Shown here piece after piece: positions 1 through 8,056 of a stretch of 64,000 nucleotides of DNA. The stretch lies in contig NZ_QTVN01000004.1 in assembly GCF_003460605.1 (NCBI RefSeq), positions 124,001-188,000 on the forward strand, read 5' to 3'. Below the pieces are notes generated by a model. The model had not been told where the DNA came from and did no database searches. It saw only the letters and a program-made list of their open reading frames with translations. The stretch is from Ruminococcus sp. AF31-8BH. GTDB taxonomy: Bacteria > Bacillota > Clostridia > Lachnospirales > Lachnospiraceae. The position numbers were made by a program, and so were the translations under genes. Each line of letters begins with the position of its first letter. The first letter of the stretch is position 1.

Positions 1-994
1 CCTGGATTACTGCAATCCTGCCATTTCTCGGAATCTCTGTCTTCTTCCCATTCAACAGGATTTCTCCACTTTCCGGTAAAATATCTCCGGTTAAAATTCT
101 CCTCAGTTCTTCCATTCCACCGGCATCCATAATCTGTACTGCCAGACATTCTCCCTTATGCACATCAAAGGAAAACTTGCAAGCTGCATTCTCTCCGTAG
201 CCCTTCCACTGAAAAACAACTGGTGCAGCCTGCTGCCCTTCCCTTTTTTCTGTATGATAACGGACCATGTCATTATATTCCGTCATGTAAGTTACAGGCG
301 GATCATTGAACAGTTCCTCTCTTTCCAGAATCTTCTGGATTCTTCCATTTGTAAACAGCGCACATCTGTCACAGATACTGGAAATCTCCTCCAAATGAGA
401 ACAGATATAAAGAAAAGAAAAACCTTTTTTCACATAATGACGGATAATTGCATGAAGCTTTTTCAACTCGTCATCACTGACAAGGGCTCCAACCTCATCC
501 AGCACGATCAGATGATATCCCATAATCACTGCCCGGAGCAATTCTACAATGATCCGTTCAAAAGCAGAAAGCTTCTCCACATCTTTATCAAGAGGAATGT
601 CCATTCCGATATCTTCGAAAAAGGGCTTCATCTGCCGGTTCAGGATCTTTGTGCGAATCATCCACTGACGAAAGCCCGGACGCAGCACAAAAATATTATC
701 TGCAATATTCAGATTTTCTGCCAGAGAACTTTTCTCCTGGATAATGCTGATCCTGTTTGCTGCCTTATAATTTTCTTTCCAGGTATTTACCTTTTCCCCT
801 CCATAATATATATAACCGTCATAGAGGGGAAGATTCCGTTCCAGAAGCTTCAGAAGAGCTGTTTTCCCATGACTGTTAACAGGCAGAAATCCCATAACCT
901 CCCCCTGAAAGATCTGAAGGTTGAAGTCCTTCAGCTTTACAACCTCATCCTCTTTATACGTCACACGCTCCATTCTGAGAACTTCATTTCTCAT
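1..994 (-). CDS. Degenerate sugar-type ABC ATPase (partial, 3' end outside window)
   Basis: The first 331 codons resemble the double-ATPase subunit of ribose/galactose importers, with a complete first domain and the start of a second. The nucleotide-binding motifs are eroded. Walker A reads PVNSHGKT, where the first glycine is Pro but GKT is kept. The signature LSGGQ position reads LSAFE. Walker B is LIVLDEV with Pro lost, and the H-loop histidine is shifted or replaced (YICSHLEE). The second-domain Walker A region (IMDAGGMEEL) is also unlike the norm. The ATG at 994 overlaps the stop of the upstream histidine kinase (ATGA), so the two are translationally coupled. A separate intact ATPase for the neighbouring importer exists at 5921-7453. 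A signalling or adaptor role is therefore as likely as transport; that is inference. The gene runs off the left edge. Confidence 0.8.
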   Translation of the reverse strand, partial: MRNEVLRMERVTYKEDEVVKLKDFNLQIFQGEVMGFLPVNSHGKTALLKLLERNLPLYDGYIYYGGEKVNTWKENYKAANRISIIQEKSSLAENLNIADNIFVLRPGFRQWMIRTKILNRQMKPFFEDIGMDIPLDKDVEKLSAFERIIVELLRAVIMGYHLIVLDEVGALVSDDELKKLHAIIRHYVKKGFSFLYICSHLEEISSICDRCALFTNGRIQKILEREELFNDPPVTYMTEYNDMVRYHTEKREGQQAAPVVFQWKGYGENAACKFSFDVHKGECLAVQIMDAGGMEELRRILTGDILPESGEILLNGKKTEIPRNGRIAVIQ

Positions 995-2055
995 GCCAGC
1001 ACACTCCTGTTTTTTACCTGTCTGTCGTCAGTAAGTATAGGGATGGTGATCTCCACATCTGTCCCTTCTCCCGGTACAGAATAAACGTGCATACCATATT
1101 CATCCCCAAAAATCAGATGGATTCTGTTATTCACATTCACCAGAGCGATTCCGCCCTGTTTTTCTTCGTTGTCGTGAAAAGCTTTGGTTGACTTGCCCAG
1201 CTTCTGGTTCAGCTTTGCCAAAGTCATCTCATCCATTCCCACACCATCGTCGGAAATACGAATGAGCAGGCGATCCTTTGTACACTGAAAACGGATGTAG
1301 AGATTTCCGCCACCAACCTTCAGTTCCACGCCATGGATAATGCTGTTTTCCAGAATAGGCTGCAACGTCAGTTTGGGGATTCTACAGTTCATGATCTTTT
1401 CATACTCTGCAATATCATAATCAATATGAAGCTGCAGCCGATCCCCGAAACGATATTTCTGAATTCCAAAATAAGTCTCACAGTTGTCCAGCTCTTCCTC
1501 CACAGAAACCAGATTCTCCACCTTGGTAATGGTGTAACGGAAAAATCTTGCCAGAGCTTCTGTCATATCTGCAACGCTGTCCAGGCCTGCAATAATAGCT
1601 TCTCCACGGATGCTTTCCAGTGTATTGTAGAGAAAGTGGGGATTGATCTGATTCTGCAAAGCCAGGTACTGAGCCTGTCTTTTGTTCAGATCCATATATT
1701 GGGGAGAACGCACAATACGGTCTACCATTTTCATCTGCTTCTGGATGCTTGGAGTCAGGTTCAAGAGCTCCATATCTTCTTTTTCGGAAAAAATATAACC
1801 ATCCAGAAAACGATTCGTCATTTTTTCACAACGCATGTAAGGACGGTGAATCCACAGCCAGAATACAATTGGAAACAATATTGCAAATATTGTTATAATT
1901 ATGGCCATCCACCAGGGTGTTTCTCCTTTATATGCCAATAGCAGCTGAATTACCGCCAGAATAATAAAAACTCCGAAGATCACCGTTCCAAGAACAAGAG
2001 CACGGTTGGATATGTATTTTAATTTTTCTTTGAATTTCATTTTTGATTTATCCAT
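991..2055 (-). CDS. YesM-type sensor histidine kinase without an extracellular sensor domain
   Basis: A 354-residue kinase of the His_kinase/HATPase_c (LytS/YesM) class. Two membrane helices lie at about residues 19-41 and 48-69, separated by only about six residues, so there is no extracytoplasmic ligand domain. The phosphoacceptor is His140 in NPHFLYNTLES. The ATP-binding domain has the N box (ENSIIHG) and G box (DDGVGMDE). It overlaps the preceding response regulator by 8 nt and the following degenerate ATPase by 4 nt, forming a tight three-gene unit. Signal input probably comes through a partner, such as the importer upstream or the ATPase-like protein downstream. No strong ribosome-binding site is seen; Met6 is an alternative start. 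Confidence 0.9.
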   Translation of the reverse strand: MDKSKMKFKEKLKYISNRALVLGTVIFGVFIILAVIQLLLAYKGETPWWMAIIITIFAILFPIVFWLWIHRPYMRCEKMTNRFLDGYIFSEKEDMELLNLTPSIQKQMKMVDRIVRSPQYMDLNKRQAQYLALQNQINPHFLYNTLESIRGEAIIAGLDSVADMTEALARFFRYTITKVENLVSVEEELDNCETYFGIQKYRFGDRLQLHIDYDIAEYEKIMNCRIPKLTLQPILENSIIHGVELKVGGGNLYIRFQCTKDRLLIRISDDGVGMDEMTLAKLNQKLGKSTKAFHDNEEKQGGIALVNVNNRIHLIFGDEYGMHVYSVPGEGTDVEITIPILTDDRQVKNRSVLA

Positions 2056-3694
2056 ACAATTTTCTATATGTAGAGGGTTTCACCCCTGCCGCTTTCTCAA
2101 AGGTATGTGTGAAATGTTTCGGATCGTTATATCCTACCTTCCGGCAGATCTCTGTTACTGGAAGATTGGATTCCCGAAGGAGCAGCTTGGCCTGTTCCAT
2201 TCTCACGTTGATCAGATATTTGGCAAAACCTTCTCCTTCTGTCTTCTTGAATAAGGCACTGAAATAAGCAGTGCTAAGTCCCACCATCTCGCTGACTTCC
2301 TCTAAGGTCAGCGGATCACTGAAATGGTTCTGAATATATTCCTTTGCCTTGCGAACCGGGCGGATAGTATCATTTTCATAGCGTTCAGCCTGCTCCTGGA
2401 TATATTTTTGCTGAAAATCCCCAAGACAGGAAAAAATTTCCTCTATTTTTCCACATTTGTCACACTGTTTACGGAATTCCTCCACAGTGGCAGTGCGCTC
2501 TGGAATCCGAATACTTGCTGCAAAAATATCAGCTGCTGCATATACCAGTTCGAAAATCTCGCTGCCCCGGATTTCTTTCGCCTTATTTACCGTATCCTGC
2601 AAATCCTCTACTGCTTCTGCTGCATTCTGAATGCTGGAAATTTCTACGGCATGGGTAATCTCACGAAGATACTTTTTCAGCAGCTCACTCTCCTGGATTT
2701 CTGAAGCTTTTCCCATACAGTCGAGAACCCGTCCATCCCCTTTTACCAGTCTTTCCTGGATCAGTTTTCGGGCTTCCTGCATAGAGTCTGCCAAACGCTC
2801 TGCCTCTTTGTATGCTGCTCCAACTGCCATGGAAAAGCTTACATGCTGAAACATGTTTTTCTGGATTTCCATCTGGGTAAGACTGCTCTTCATGCTTCGG
2901 CGGATGGATTCTTTCTCACTTTCCGGATAGTTAAGAATACCATAGCAATAGTCATCACGAATCAGAAGAATTAATTCGCGACTGTCATTTTTCAGATTTC
3001 GTTCCAGGGCCTCGCGAACTTTTTCCATAAGTACCTCACTGGAAGTGGAGCTGATTTCTCTCTCGCCAGCCATACCTGTTGTTCCATCCATTCTGCCGCC
3101 AGAAATGATCTTTCTTCCATAATCCACTTTTACGCAAAACGCCTGGTATACTCCCTGTCTTGCTTTCAGATGATAAATGCTCGTCAGTGTGTCCTGTGAA
3201 ACCGGCATATCCGGCTGATCCAGCAGCCGATCGATCAGATTCGCCCGTAAATGGTCATCATCTCTTTTCGCCTTATTTACAAGCTCCTGGTGATTCAGTT
3301 CCGACTCCTTGCGCTCCCCGATCTTTTTCTGCAATTTCTGCAGGGTAGCAGTCAGTTCCCCCTTGTTTACCGGCTTCAGAAGATAATGTCCCACGCCGTA
3401 ACTGATAGCCTGCTGTGCATACTCGAAATGGGCGTAACCGCTGATTATGATCACTTCCAGAGCAGAATCCAGCTCCTTCACCCTTTTTACCAGCTCCAGA
3501 CCACTGCAGCCTGGCATGCGGATATCTGTGATCAGAATGTCCGGCTGTGTCTGCTGTACCATTTCGCAGGCATCCTCTCCGTTGTGGGCAATTCCTACCA
3601 CCTTCATTCCCAAAGAATCCCAGTCAATCAGTGCCTGGATCAGCTGGCAGATCCGCACCTCATCATCTGCAATTACTACCTTTAAAATCTCCAT
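2048..3694 (-). CDS. YesN-type response regulator with AraC DNA-binding domain
   Basis: A 548-residue regulator. The receiver domain comes first (VVIADDE acidic pair, phosphoacceptor Asp57 in LITDIRMPG, conserved Lys in LLKP). A long central region follows, and then two AraC helix-turn-helix motifs at the C-terminus (LTLEEVSEMVGLSTAYFSAL and VTEICRKVGYNDPKHFTHTF). I chose the ATG at 3694 because the receiver begins immediately after it; in-frame ATGs at 3745 and 3760 are possible. It partners the kinase at 991-2055. Its place downstream of a sugar ABC importer suggests that it controls that importer. The region between it and the binding-protein gene holds a hairpin terminator, so it probably has its own promoter. 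Confidence 0.9.
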   Translation of the reverse strand: MEILKVVIADDEVRICQLIQALIDWDSLGMKVVGIAHNGEDACEMVQQTQPDILITDIRMPGCSGLELVKRVKELDSALEVIIISGYAHFEYAQQAISYGVGHYLLKPVNKGELTATLQKLQKKIGERKESELNHQELVNKAKRDDDHLRANLIDRLLDQPDMPVSQDTLTSIYHLKARQGVYQAFCVKVDYGRKIISGGRMDGTTGMAGEREISSTSSEVLMEKVREALERNLKNDSRELILLIRDDYCYGILNYPESEKESIRRSMKSSLTQMEIQKNMFQHVSFSMAVGAAYKEAERLADSMQEARKLIQERLVKGDGRVLDCMGKASEIQESELLKKYLREITHAVEISSIQNAAEAVEDLQDTVNKAKEIRGSEIFELVYAAADIFAASIRIPERTATVEEFRKQCDKCGKIEEIFSCLGDFQQKYIQEQAERYENDTIRPVRKAKEYIQNHFSDPLTLEEVSEMVGLSTAYFSALFKKTEGEGFAKYLINVRMEQAKLLLRESNLPVTEICRKVGYNDPKHFTHTFEKAAGVKPSTYRKLYG

Positions 3695-3799
3695 GTTCTC
3701 CGTCCCCATTACATAATTACTGTGAAAGAATTTTCCTATTTCCATAGAAACTCTTTCCATTTTTCTTATTTATAATGATAATCCATTTCAGCAATTTAA

Positions 3800-3835
3800 G
3801 CAAGAAAACCGCCGGAAAAACCGACGGTTTCTTGC
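3800..3835 (-). terminator. Hairpin between binding-protein gene and response regulator
   Basis: The arms at 3800-3815 and 3821-3835 (GCAAGAAA..CCGCCGG against CCGACGGTTTCTTGC) form a strong stem about 70 nt past the binding-protein stop. The T-run after it on the minus strand is weak, so it may act as a partial terminator or as an mRNA 3' stabiliser. Confidence 0.55.
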
Positions 3836-3905
3836 TCCTTATATTACTGTTCCAGTCATCACCACATACATGGTATTCCATGAACAATATTCTTTTTATT
3901 TCAGA

Positions 3906-4838
3906 TTATTTATCAGAATCCTTTGTGATCACAGATACACCTGTATCTGTAACTTCTCCACCAAGCTCCTCGCCGTTGATTGCTTTTACAGCTGCTTTTA
4001 CGCCTTCAGATCCCATAACATCCGGGTTCTGAGCCATTGTGCAAAGAAGATATCCGTCGTCGATCAGATTCAGAATTGCATCAGATTTATCAAAACCAAC
4101 ACCGATGATGTCAGCGTTTCCAGCTGCTTTGATGGCATTTCCAGCACCAGTTGTGGAGCCTTCGTTACATCCAAAGATACCAACAACGCCCTGTGTAATG
4201 TAGTTCTCTGCGATACTCTGGGATTTTGCAGCATCACCTTCGCCGTACTGTGTTTCCATGATCTCGAAGTCTGTGCCGTCAAATGCTGCGCGGAAGCCTT
4301 CCTCACGGTTTACGCAGGAATCAGTAGCTGCGTTTACATTAATAATACCGATTTTTCCGGATGTAATACCAGCATCCTCAAGAGCCTTCTTCATTTCTTC
4401 TCCTGCTGTTGTTCCAGCTGCTTTGTTGTCTGTGGAGAAAGTAGCTTCTGCCTCTACATTTGCAGGGGAGTCAACATATACAATCTTAATTCCCTGGTCT
4501 TTTGCTTCCTGAAGTGCGGAAGAAATAGCGTCTGGTCCGTTTGCAGCAACCATGATCGCGTCATAGCCGCCTGCTACTGCGTTATTTACACACTCAATCT
4601 GCTGAGCATCATCCTTTGTATTTGGGGACATGAAGTCAACTGTTACCCCAAGCTCTTTAGCTTCTTCCTGAGCGCCTTCATTCAGGGTGATCCAGTGCTG
4701 GTCGATAGAGTCCATTGTAATCAGCGCAATTTTCTCATCACCTGTAGCCTTAACATCATCTGATGCATAAACAGTAGCTGCTCCAAGGGAAGCGATCATA
4801 GATACTGCACATACCATAGCTAAAAGTTTTCTTTTCAT
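3906..4838 (-). CDS. Periplasmic-binding-protein-like sugar-binding protein of ABC importer
   Basis: A 310-residue type-1 periplasmic binding protein of the ribose/galactose family (Peripla_BP_4-like), the solute receptor for the permease and ATPase genes just upstream. The N-terminus has a positively charged start and a hydrophobic core ending near AATVYAS, which fits signal peptidase I. I see no lipobox cysteine, which is unusual for a single-membrane bacterium, where such receptors are normally lipid-anchored. The start is supported by GGAGG 8 nt before the ATG. The ligand cannot be told from sequence; pentose, hexose or autoinducer-2-like sugars are all possible. It is third in a three-gene importer operon. 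Confidence 0.9.
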   Translation of the reverse strand: MKRKLLAMVCAVSMIASLGAATVYASDDVKATGDEKIALITMDSIDQHWITLNEGAQEEAKELGVTVDFMSPNTKDDAQQIECVNNAVAGGYDAIMVAANGPDAISSALQEAKDQGIKIVYVDSPANVEAEATFSTDNKAAGTTAGEEMKKALEDAGITSGKIGIINVNAATDSCVNREEGFRAAFDGTDFEIMETQYGEGDAAKSQSIAENYITQGVVGIFGCNEGSTTGAGNAIKAAGNADIIGVGFDKSDAILNLIDDGYLLCTMAQNPDVMGSEGVKAAVKAINGEELGGEVTDTGVSVITKDSDK

Positions 4839-4911
4839 TGTAAAAATCCTCCTAAAAATTATTTTTTATAACTACCCGCCTTCTCCATTTGCGGTTTAGT
4901 TTCATAACAGG

Positions 4912-5928
4912 TTATTTTTTTCTGTGTTTTCCAAACTGGCCGTTTCTTACAACTACATCCAGCAATACGGCTGCAACTACGATCACGCCGATTACAACTC
5001 GCTGGATACCAACCTGTGCACCGATCATGTTCAGACCATTTTCCAATGTCTGCCAAACGGCTGCACCTGCGAAGGTTCCAAGAAGGATTCCTGTTCCTCC
5101 AAGTGGGGAAACGCCACCGATTACGCCGGCAGCTACGCCGTACATCTCGTACATGTTTCCAGCTTCCATATTTCCCATACCAGCCTGTGCGCAAAGGATA
5201 AGGCCAACCACACAGGAGCATACGGAGCTTACCAGATAAGTCTTTACTGTGGTGGAAACTACGTTTACACCAGAAAGCTTTGCTGCGTCCACGTTAGAAC
5301 CGATTGCGTAAATATGACGGCCTGTACGTGTCTTGGATAAGATAAAGAAAAATATAACAAAAATAACAAGTGCAATCCAGAATGTGTTATAAATGCCAAG
5401 TGTTTTACCGTAATAAAAACATTTTTGGAATGCATCAGCCGTTTCTTTTCCAACACCTGTTGCAATGGCATCTGTATTTCTGTTTCCGTTTACCATGTAG
5501 GCAATTCCTCGTGCTACGAACATGGTTCCCAGTGTTGCAATAAATGGAGGAAGTTTAAATTTTCCAACCAGATATCCGTTTACCACACCAACTACCAGAC
5601 AGGCAATCAGTGCAATCACGATTGCAAGGAATGGTGCCATTCCTGTTGTCATTAAAGTAGCTGCGATCATAGCGCTCATTCCAACCATGGATCCAATTGA
5701 CAGGTCAATGTTTCCAGTGATCAGTACGTAACTTTGCGCAATACCGATCAGCAGGTACTTGGACATGGAACGCAGCAGGTTCAACACATTCTGTCCAGAA
5801 AACACCGCCGGGTTAATGATGCCAAATGCGATATAAATAATGACCAGCCCCACGAACGCGGTAAGTGCTGCCCCCATTCCCCTGATCCCCAATAACTTCT
5901 TTAAGGGGCGTTGCTGTTTACTATTCAT
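4912..5928 (-). CDS. Sugar ABC transporter permease (RbsC family)
   Basis: A 338-residue, very hydrophobic protein of the BPD_transp_2 (RbsC/MglC) family with about eight to ten membrane helices. It includes the family segment GNIDLSIGSMVGMSAM and a C-terminal GTFAGAAVWQTLENGLNMIG segment. The start at MNSKQQ is chosen for its GGGAGGAAGT ribosome-binding site 7 nt upstream; a longer in-frame start exists at 5970. It overlaps the ATPase stop by 8 nt. It forms the membrane channel for the importer encoded by 3906-7453. Confidence 0.92.
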   Translation of the reverse strand: MNSKQQRPLKKLLGIRGMGAALTAFVGLVIIYIAFGIINPAVFSGQNVLNLLRSMSKYLLIGIAQSYVLITGNIDLSIGSMVGMSAMIAATLMTTGMAPFLAIVIALIACLVVGVVNGYLVGKFKLPPFIATLGTMFVARGIAYMVNGNRNTDAIATGVGKETADAFQKCFYYGKTLGIYNTFWIALVIFVIFFFILSKTRTGRHIYAIGSNVDAAKLSGVNVVSTTVKTYLVSSVCSCVVGLILCAQAGMGNMEAGNMYEMYGVAAGVIGGVSPLGGTGILLGTFAGAAVWQTLENGLNMIGAQVGIQRVVIGVIVVAAVLLDVVVRNGQFGKHRKK

Positions 5929-7453
5929 TTTTACTTCCTCCCTCAGTTTCCTTAATACCCTTGTTTTCAAAGGATGTTGCCATTGTCAGGATCTCGTCTT
6001 GGGTGGCTTCCCTTGCTGAAACCTCACCGGTGATACGTCCGTCACACATTACGATGATACGGTCTGCAATCCCCATGACCTCCGGCATTTCAGAGGATAC
6101 AAACATAACTGCAATTCCCTGTTTTTTCAGCTCATTCATCAGATTGTAAATTTCTACCTTTGCACCAACATCAATTCCTCTTGTTGGTTCATCGAAGATA
6201 ACAACTCGTGAATCTCTTGCAAGCCATTTTCCAACAACTACTTTCTGCTGGTTTCCACCGGAAAGATTGCCGGAATCAATTTCCACGTTCGGTGTTTTGA
6301 TCCGGAGATCTTTCACTGCTTTTTCGCAAAGAGCATCTTCTTTTCCTGAGTTTATCACACCCATCTTGTTACATACAAGGTCAAGATTTGGCAGTGCCAG
6401 ATTCTGGCGAATGCTTAATTTCGTACAGAGACCGTCTTTTTTACGATCCTCAGGGGCAAGTACAACACCATTTCGGATAGCATCCATTGGACAATTGACT
6501 TCGATTTTTTTACCATCCACATAAAGCTCTCCGCCGTCTTTCGGGTCAACACCGAAGATAGCTCTTGTAGTCTCTGTTCTTCCGGCTCCCATCAGTCCCG
6601 CAAATCCTACAATCTCACCTTCATATAAAGAAAAATTAATATCGCGGACCATTTTTCCGGCATTGAGATTTTTCACCTCAAAAATCTTCTTACCTTTCTC
6701 ACATTCCACTCTCGGGAATTTCTCTTTGATCTCACGGCCTACCATATTTTTGATAATATAGTCCATGTCCATGTCTTTGAAATTACCGTCTGTTATGTAT
6801 TGTCCATCTCGCATGATGGTAACTCTGTCCACGATATGGGCCAATTCTTCCAGTCTGTGTGAAATGTAAACGATTCCTCTTCCTTCATCCCTCAGCTTAC
6901 GGATGATACGGAAAAGATCATCGATTTCTTTTGCTGTCAGAGAGGATGTAGGCTCGTCCATGATCAGAATCCTTGCATTGATGGAAAGTGCTTTTGCAAT
7001 TTCAACCATCTGCTGTTTGGATACTGGCAGATCTCCTACGATCTGATCCGGACTGATGTCAATTCGAAGATCGTCCAGAACCCTCTTGGCTTCTTTCCGC
7101 ATCTTCGCATTATTTAAGGATAAACCACCTTTTACTTCTCTTCCAAGGAACATGTTCTCCGTTACCGTTAAGTGCTTGCACATGTTCAATTCCTGATGAA
7201 TAATGGCTACTCCTGCTTCCTGGGCCTGCTTTGGTGTCAGATCGTCATAGGATTTTCCGAAGATTTCCATCGTTCCTTCGTCTCTGGTATATACACCGCT
7301 GAGGATTTTCATCAAGGTTGATTTTCCGGCTCCGTTTTCCCCAAGCAGCGCCATAACTTCTCCAGAACGCAGCTCAAATTTCACATGATCCAGGGCCTTT
7401 ACGCCCGGGAAACTTTTGCTGATATTGTTCATGGAGACAATGACCTCATTCAT
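5921..7453 (-). CDS. Sugar ABC transporter ATPase (RbsA/MglA family)
   Basis: A 510-residue protein with two fused ABC ATPase domains. Domain 1 has Walker A GENGAGKST, a signature near LPVSKQQMVEIAKAL and Walker B ILIMDEPTSSL. Domain 2 has the usual weakened Walker A (GLMGAGRTET), the signature LSGGNQQK and Walker B VVIFDEPTRGID. It energises the RbsC-like permease that follows. It is the first gene of the importer operon; GGAGG lies 8 nt before the ATG. Its intact motifs contrast with those of the degenerate paralogue at 1-994. Confidence 0.95.
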   Translation of the reverse strand: MNEVIVSMNNISKSFPGVKALDHVKFELRSGEVMALLGENGAGKSTLMKILSGVYTRDEGTMEIFGKSYDDLTPKQAQEAGVAIIHQELNMCKHLTVTENMFLGREVKGGLSLNNAKMRKEAKRVLDDLRIDISPDQIVGDLPVSKQQMVEIAKALSINARILIMDEPTSSLTAKEIDDLFRIIRKLRDEGRGIVYISHRLEELAHIVDRVTIMRDGQYITDGNFKDMDMDYIIKNMVGREIKEKFPRVECEKGKKIFEVKNLNAGKMVRDINFSLYEGEIVGFAGLMGAGRTETTRAIFGVDPKDGGELYVDGKKIEVNCPMDAIRNGVVLAPEDRKKDGLCTKLSIRQNLALPNLDLVCNKMGVINSGKEDALCEKAVKDLRIKTPNVEIDSGNLSGGNQQKVVVGKWLARDSRVVIFDEPTRGIDVGAKVEIYNLMNELKKQGIAVMFVSSEMPEVMGIADRIIVMCDGRITGEVSAREATQDEILTMATSFENKGIKETEGGSKNE

Positions 7454-7583
7454 TCCATTCCCTCCTCATTTATTTGTTTTTGCTTTCCTTTGTTGATATT
7501 ATCTTAACTCATATGGCAGGTTTAGGATAGAGGGGGAGAGTTTGGGTTTATGGGGGGATTTTTATTGTATTAAGGCTATGTAT

Positions 7584-7618
7584 AAAAAAACAGGATCCTA
7601 CTTCATGCAGAATCCTGT
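7584..7618 (-). terminator. Rho-independent terminator after the VOC gene
   Basis: The stem pairs 7590-7596 (acaggat) with 7612-7618 (atcctgt) and is followed on the minus strand by seven T residues (7584-7590). It ends the transcript of the kinase/VOC operon and separates it from the sugar importer. Confidence 0.8.
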
Positions 7619-7663
7619 CAGCTTTAACAGATGCTTTATCTCGCTGAATTTAACCGCCTGACT

Positions 7664-8056
7664 TTATAAGTACTGGCTGAACTCAACCTTCTCTTTATTC
7701 GGTCCCTCAATTGTAAAGAACTTTACCCCGTTTTCCCAGAAAGGAAGAAAATGAACAATATCATTGGTCGTATTTAATCCTGCCTGATTAATCATTTCAT
7801 ATACTTTTTCAATATCTTTTACATCAATCGCCATATGATCGATTGCACCGGATTCCATCTTAGCCGCTTTATTTTCATATGTCTCAACGACAAGTGTATT
7901 TAATTTCAAAAAAGCAACCTTTTCATCCGCTTCCTCATTTACTGTACGAAAAGCAATTTCGAATCCAAGAACCTCATAAAAATCAATCGTTGCTTCAATA
8001 TCATTTGTCGGAATTCCAATATGTTGAATTCCATTAAGCTGTTCTTTTAAATTCAT
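7664..8056 (-). CDS. VOC (glyoxalase/bleomycin-resistance) superfamily protein
   Basis: A 130-residue single VOC module pair. Candidate metal ligands are in the usual order: His in QHIGIPTND, Glu in VVETYEN, His in IDHMAIDV and Glu near KVEFSQYL. Family members act as lyases, isomerases or epimerases on small metabolites. The ATG overlaps the stop of the HPr-PfkB fusion kinase by 4 nt, so it belongs to the GntP/dehydrogenase/kinase pathway. A sugar-acid isomerase or epimerase role is plausible but not shown. A terminator follows. Confidence 0.8.
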   Translation of the reverse strand: MNLKEQLNGIQHIGIPTNDIEATIDFYEVLGFEIAFRTVNEEADEKVAFLKLNTLVVETYENKAAKMESGAIDHMAIDVKDIEKVYEMINQAGLNTTNDIVHFLPFWENGVKFFTIEGPNKEKVEFSQYL

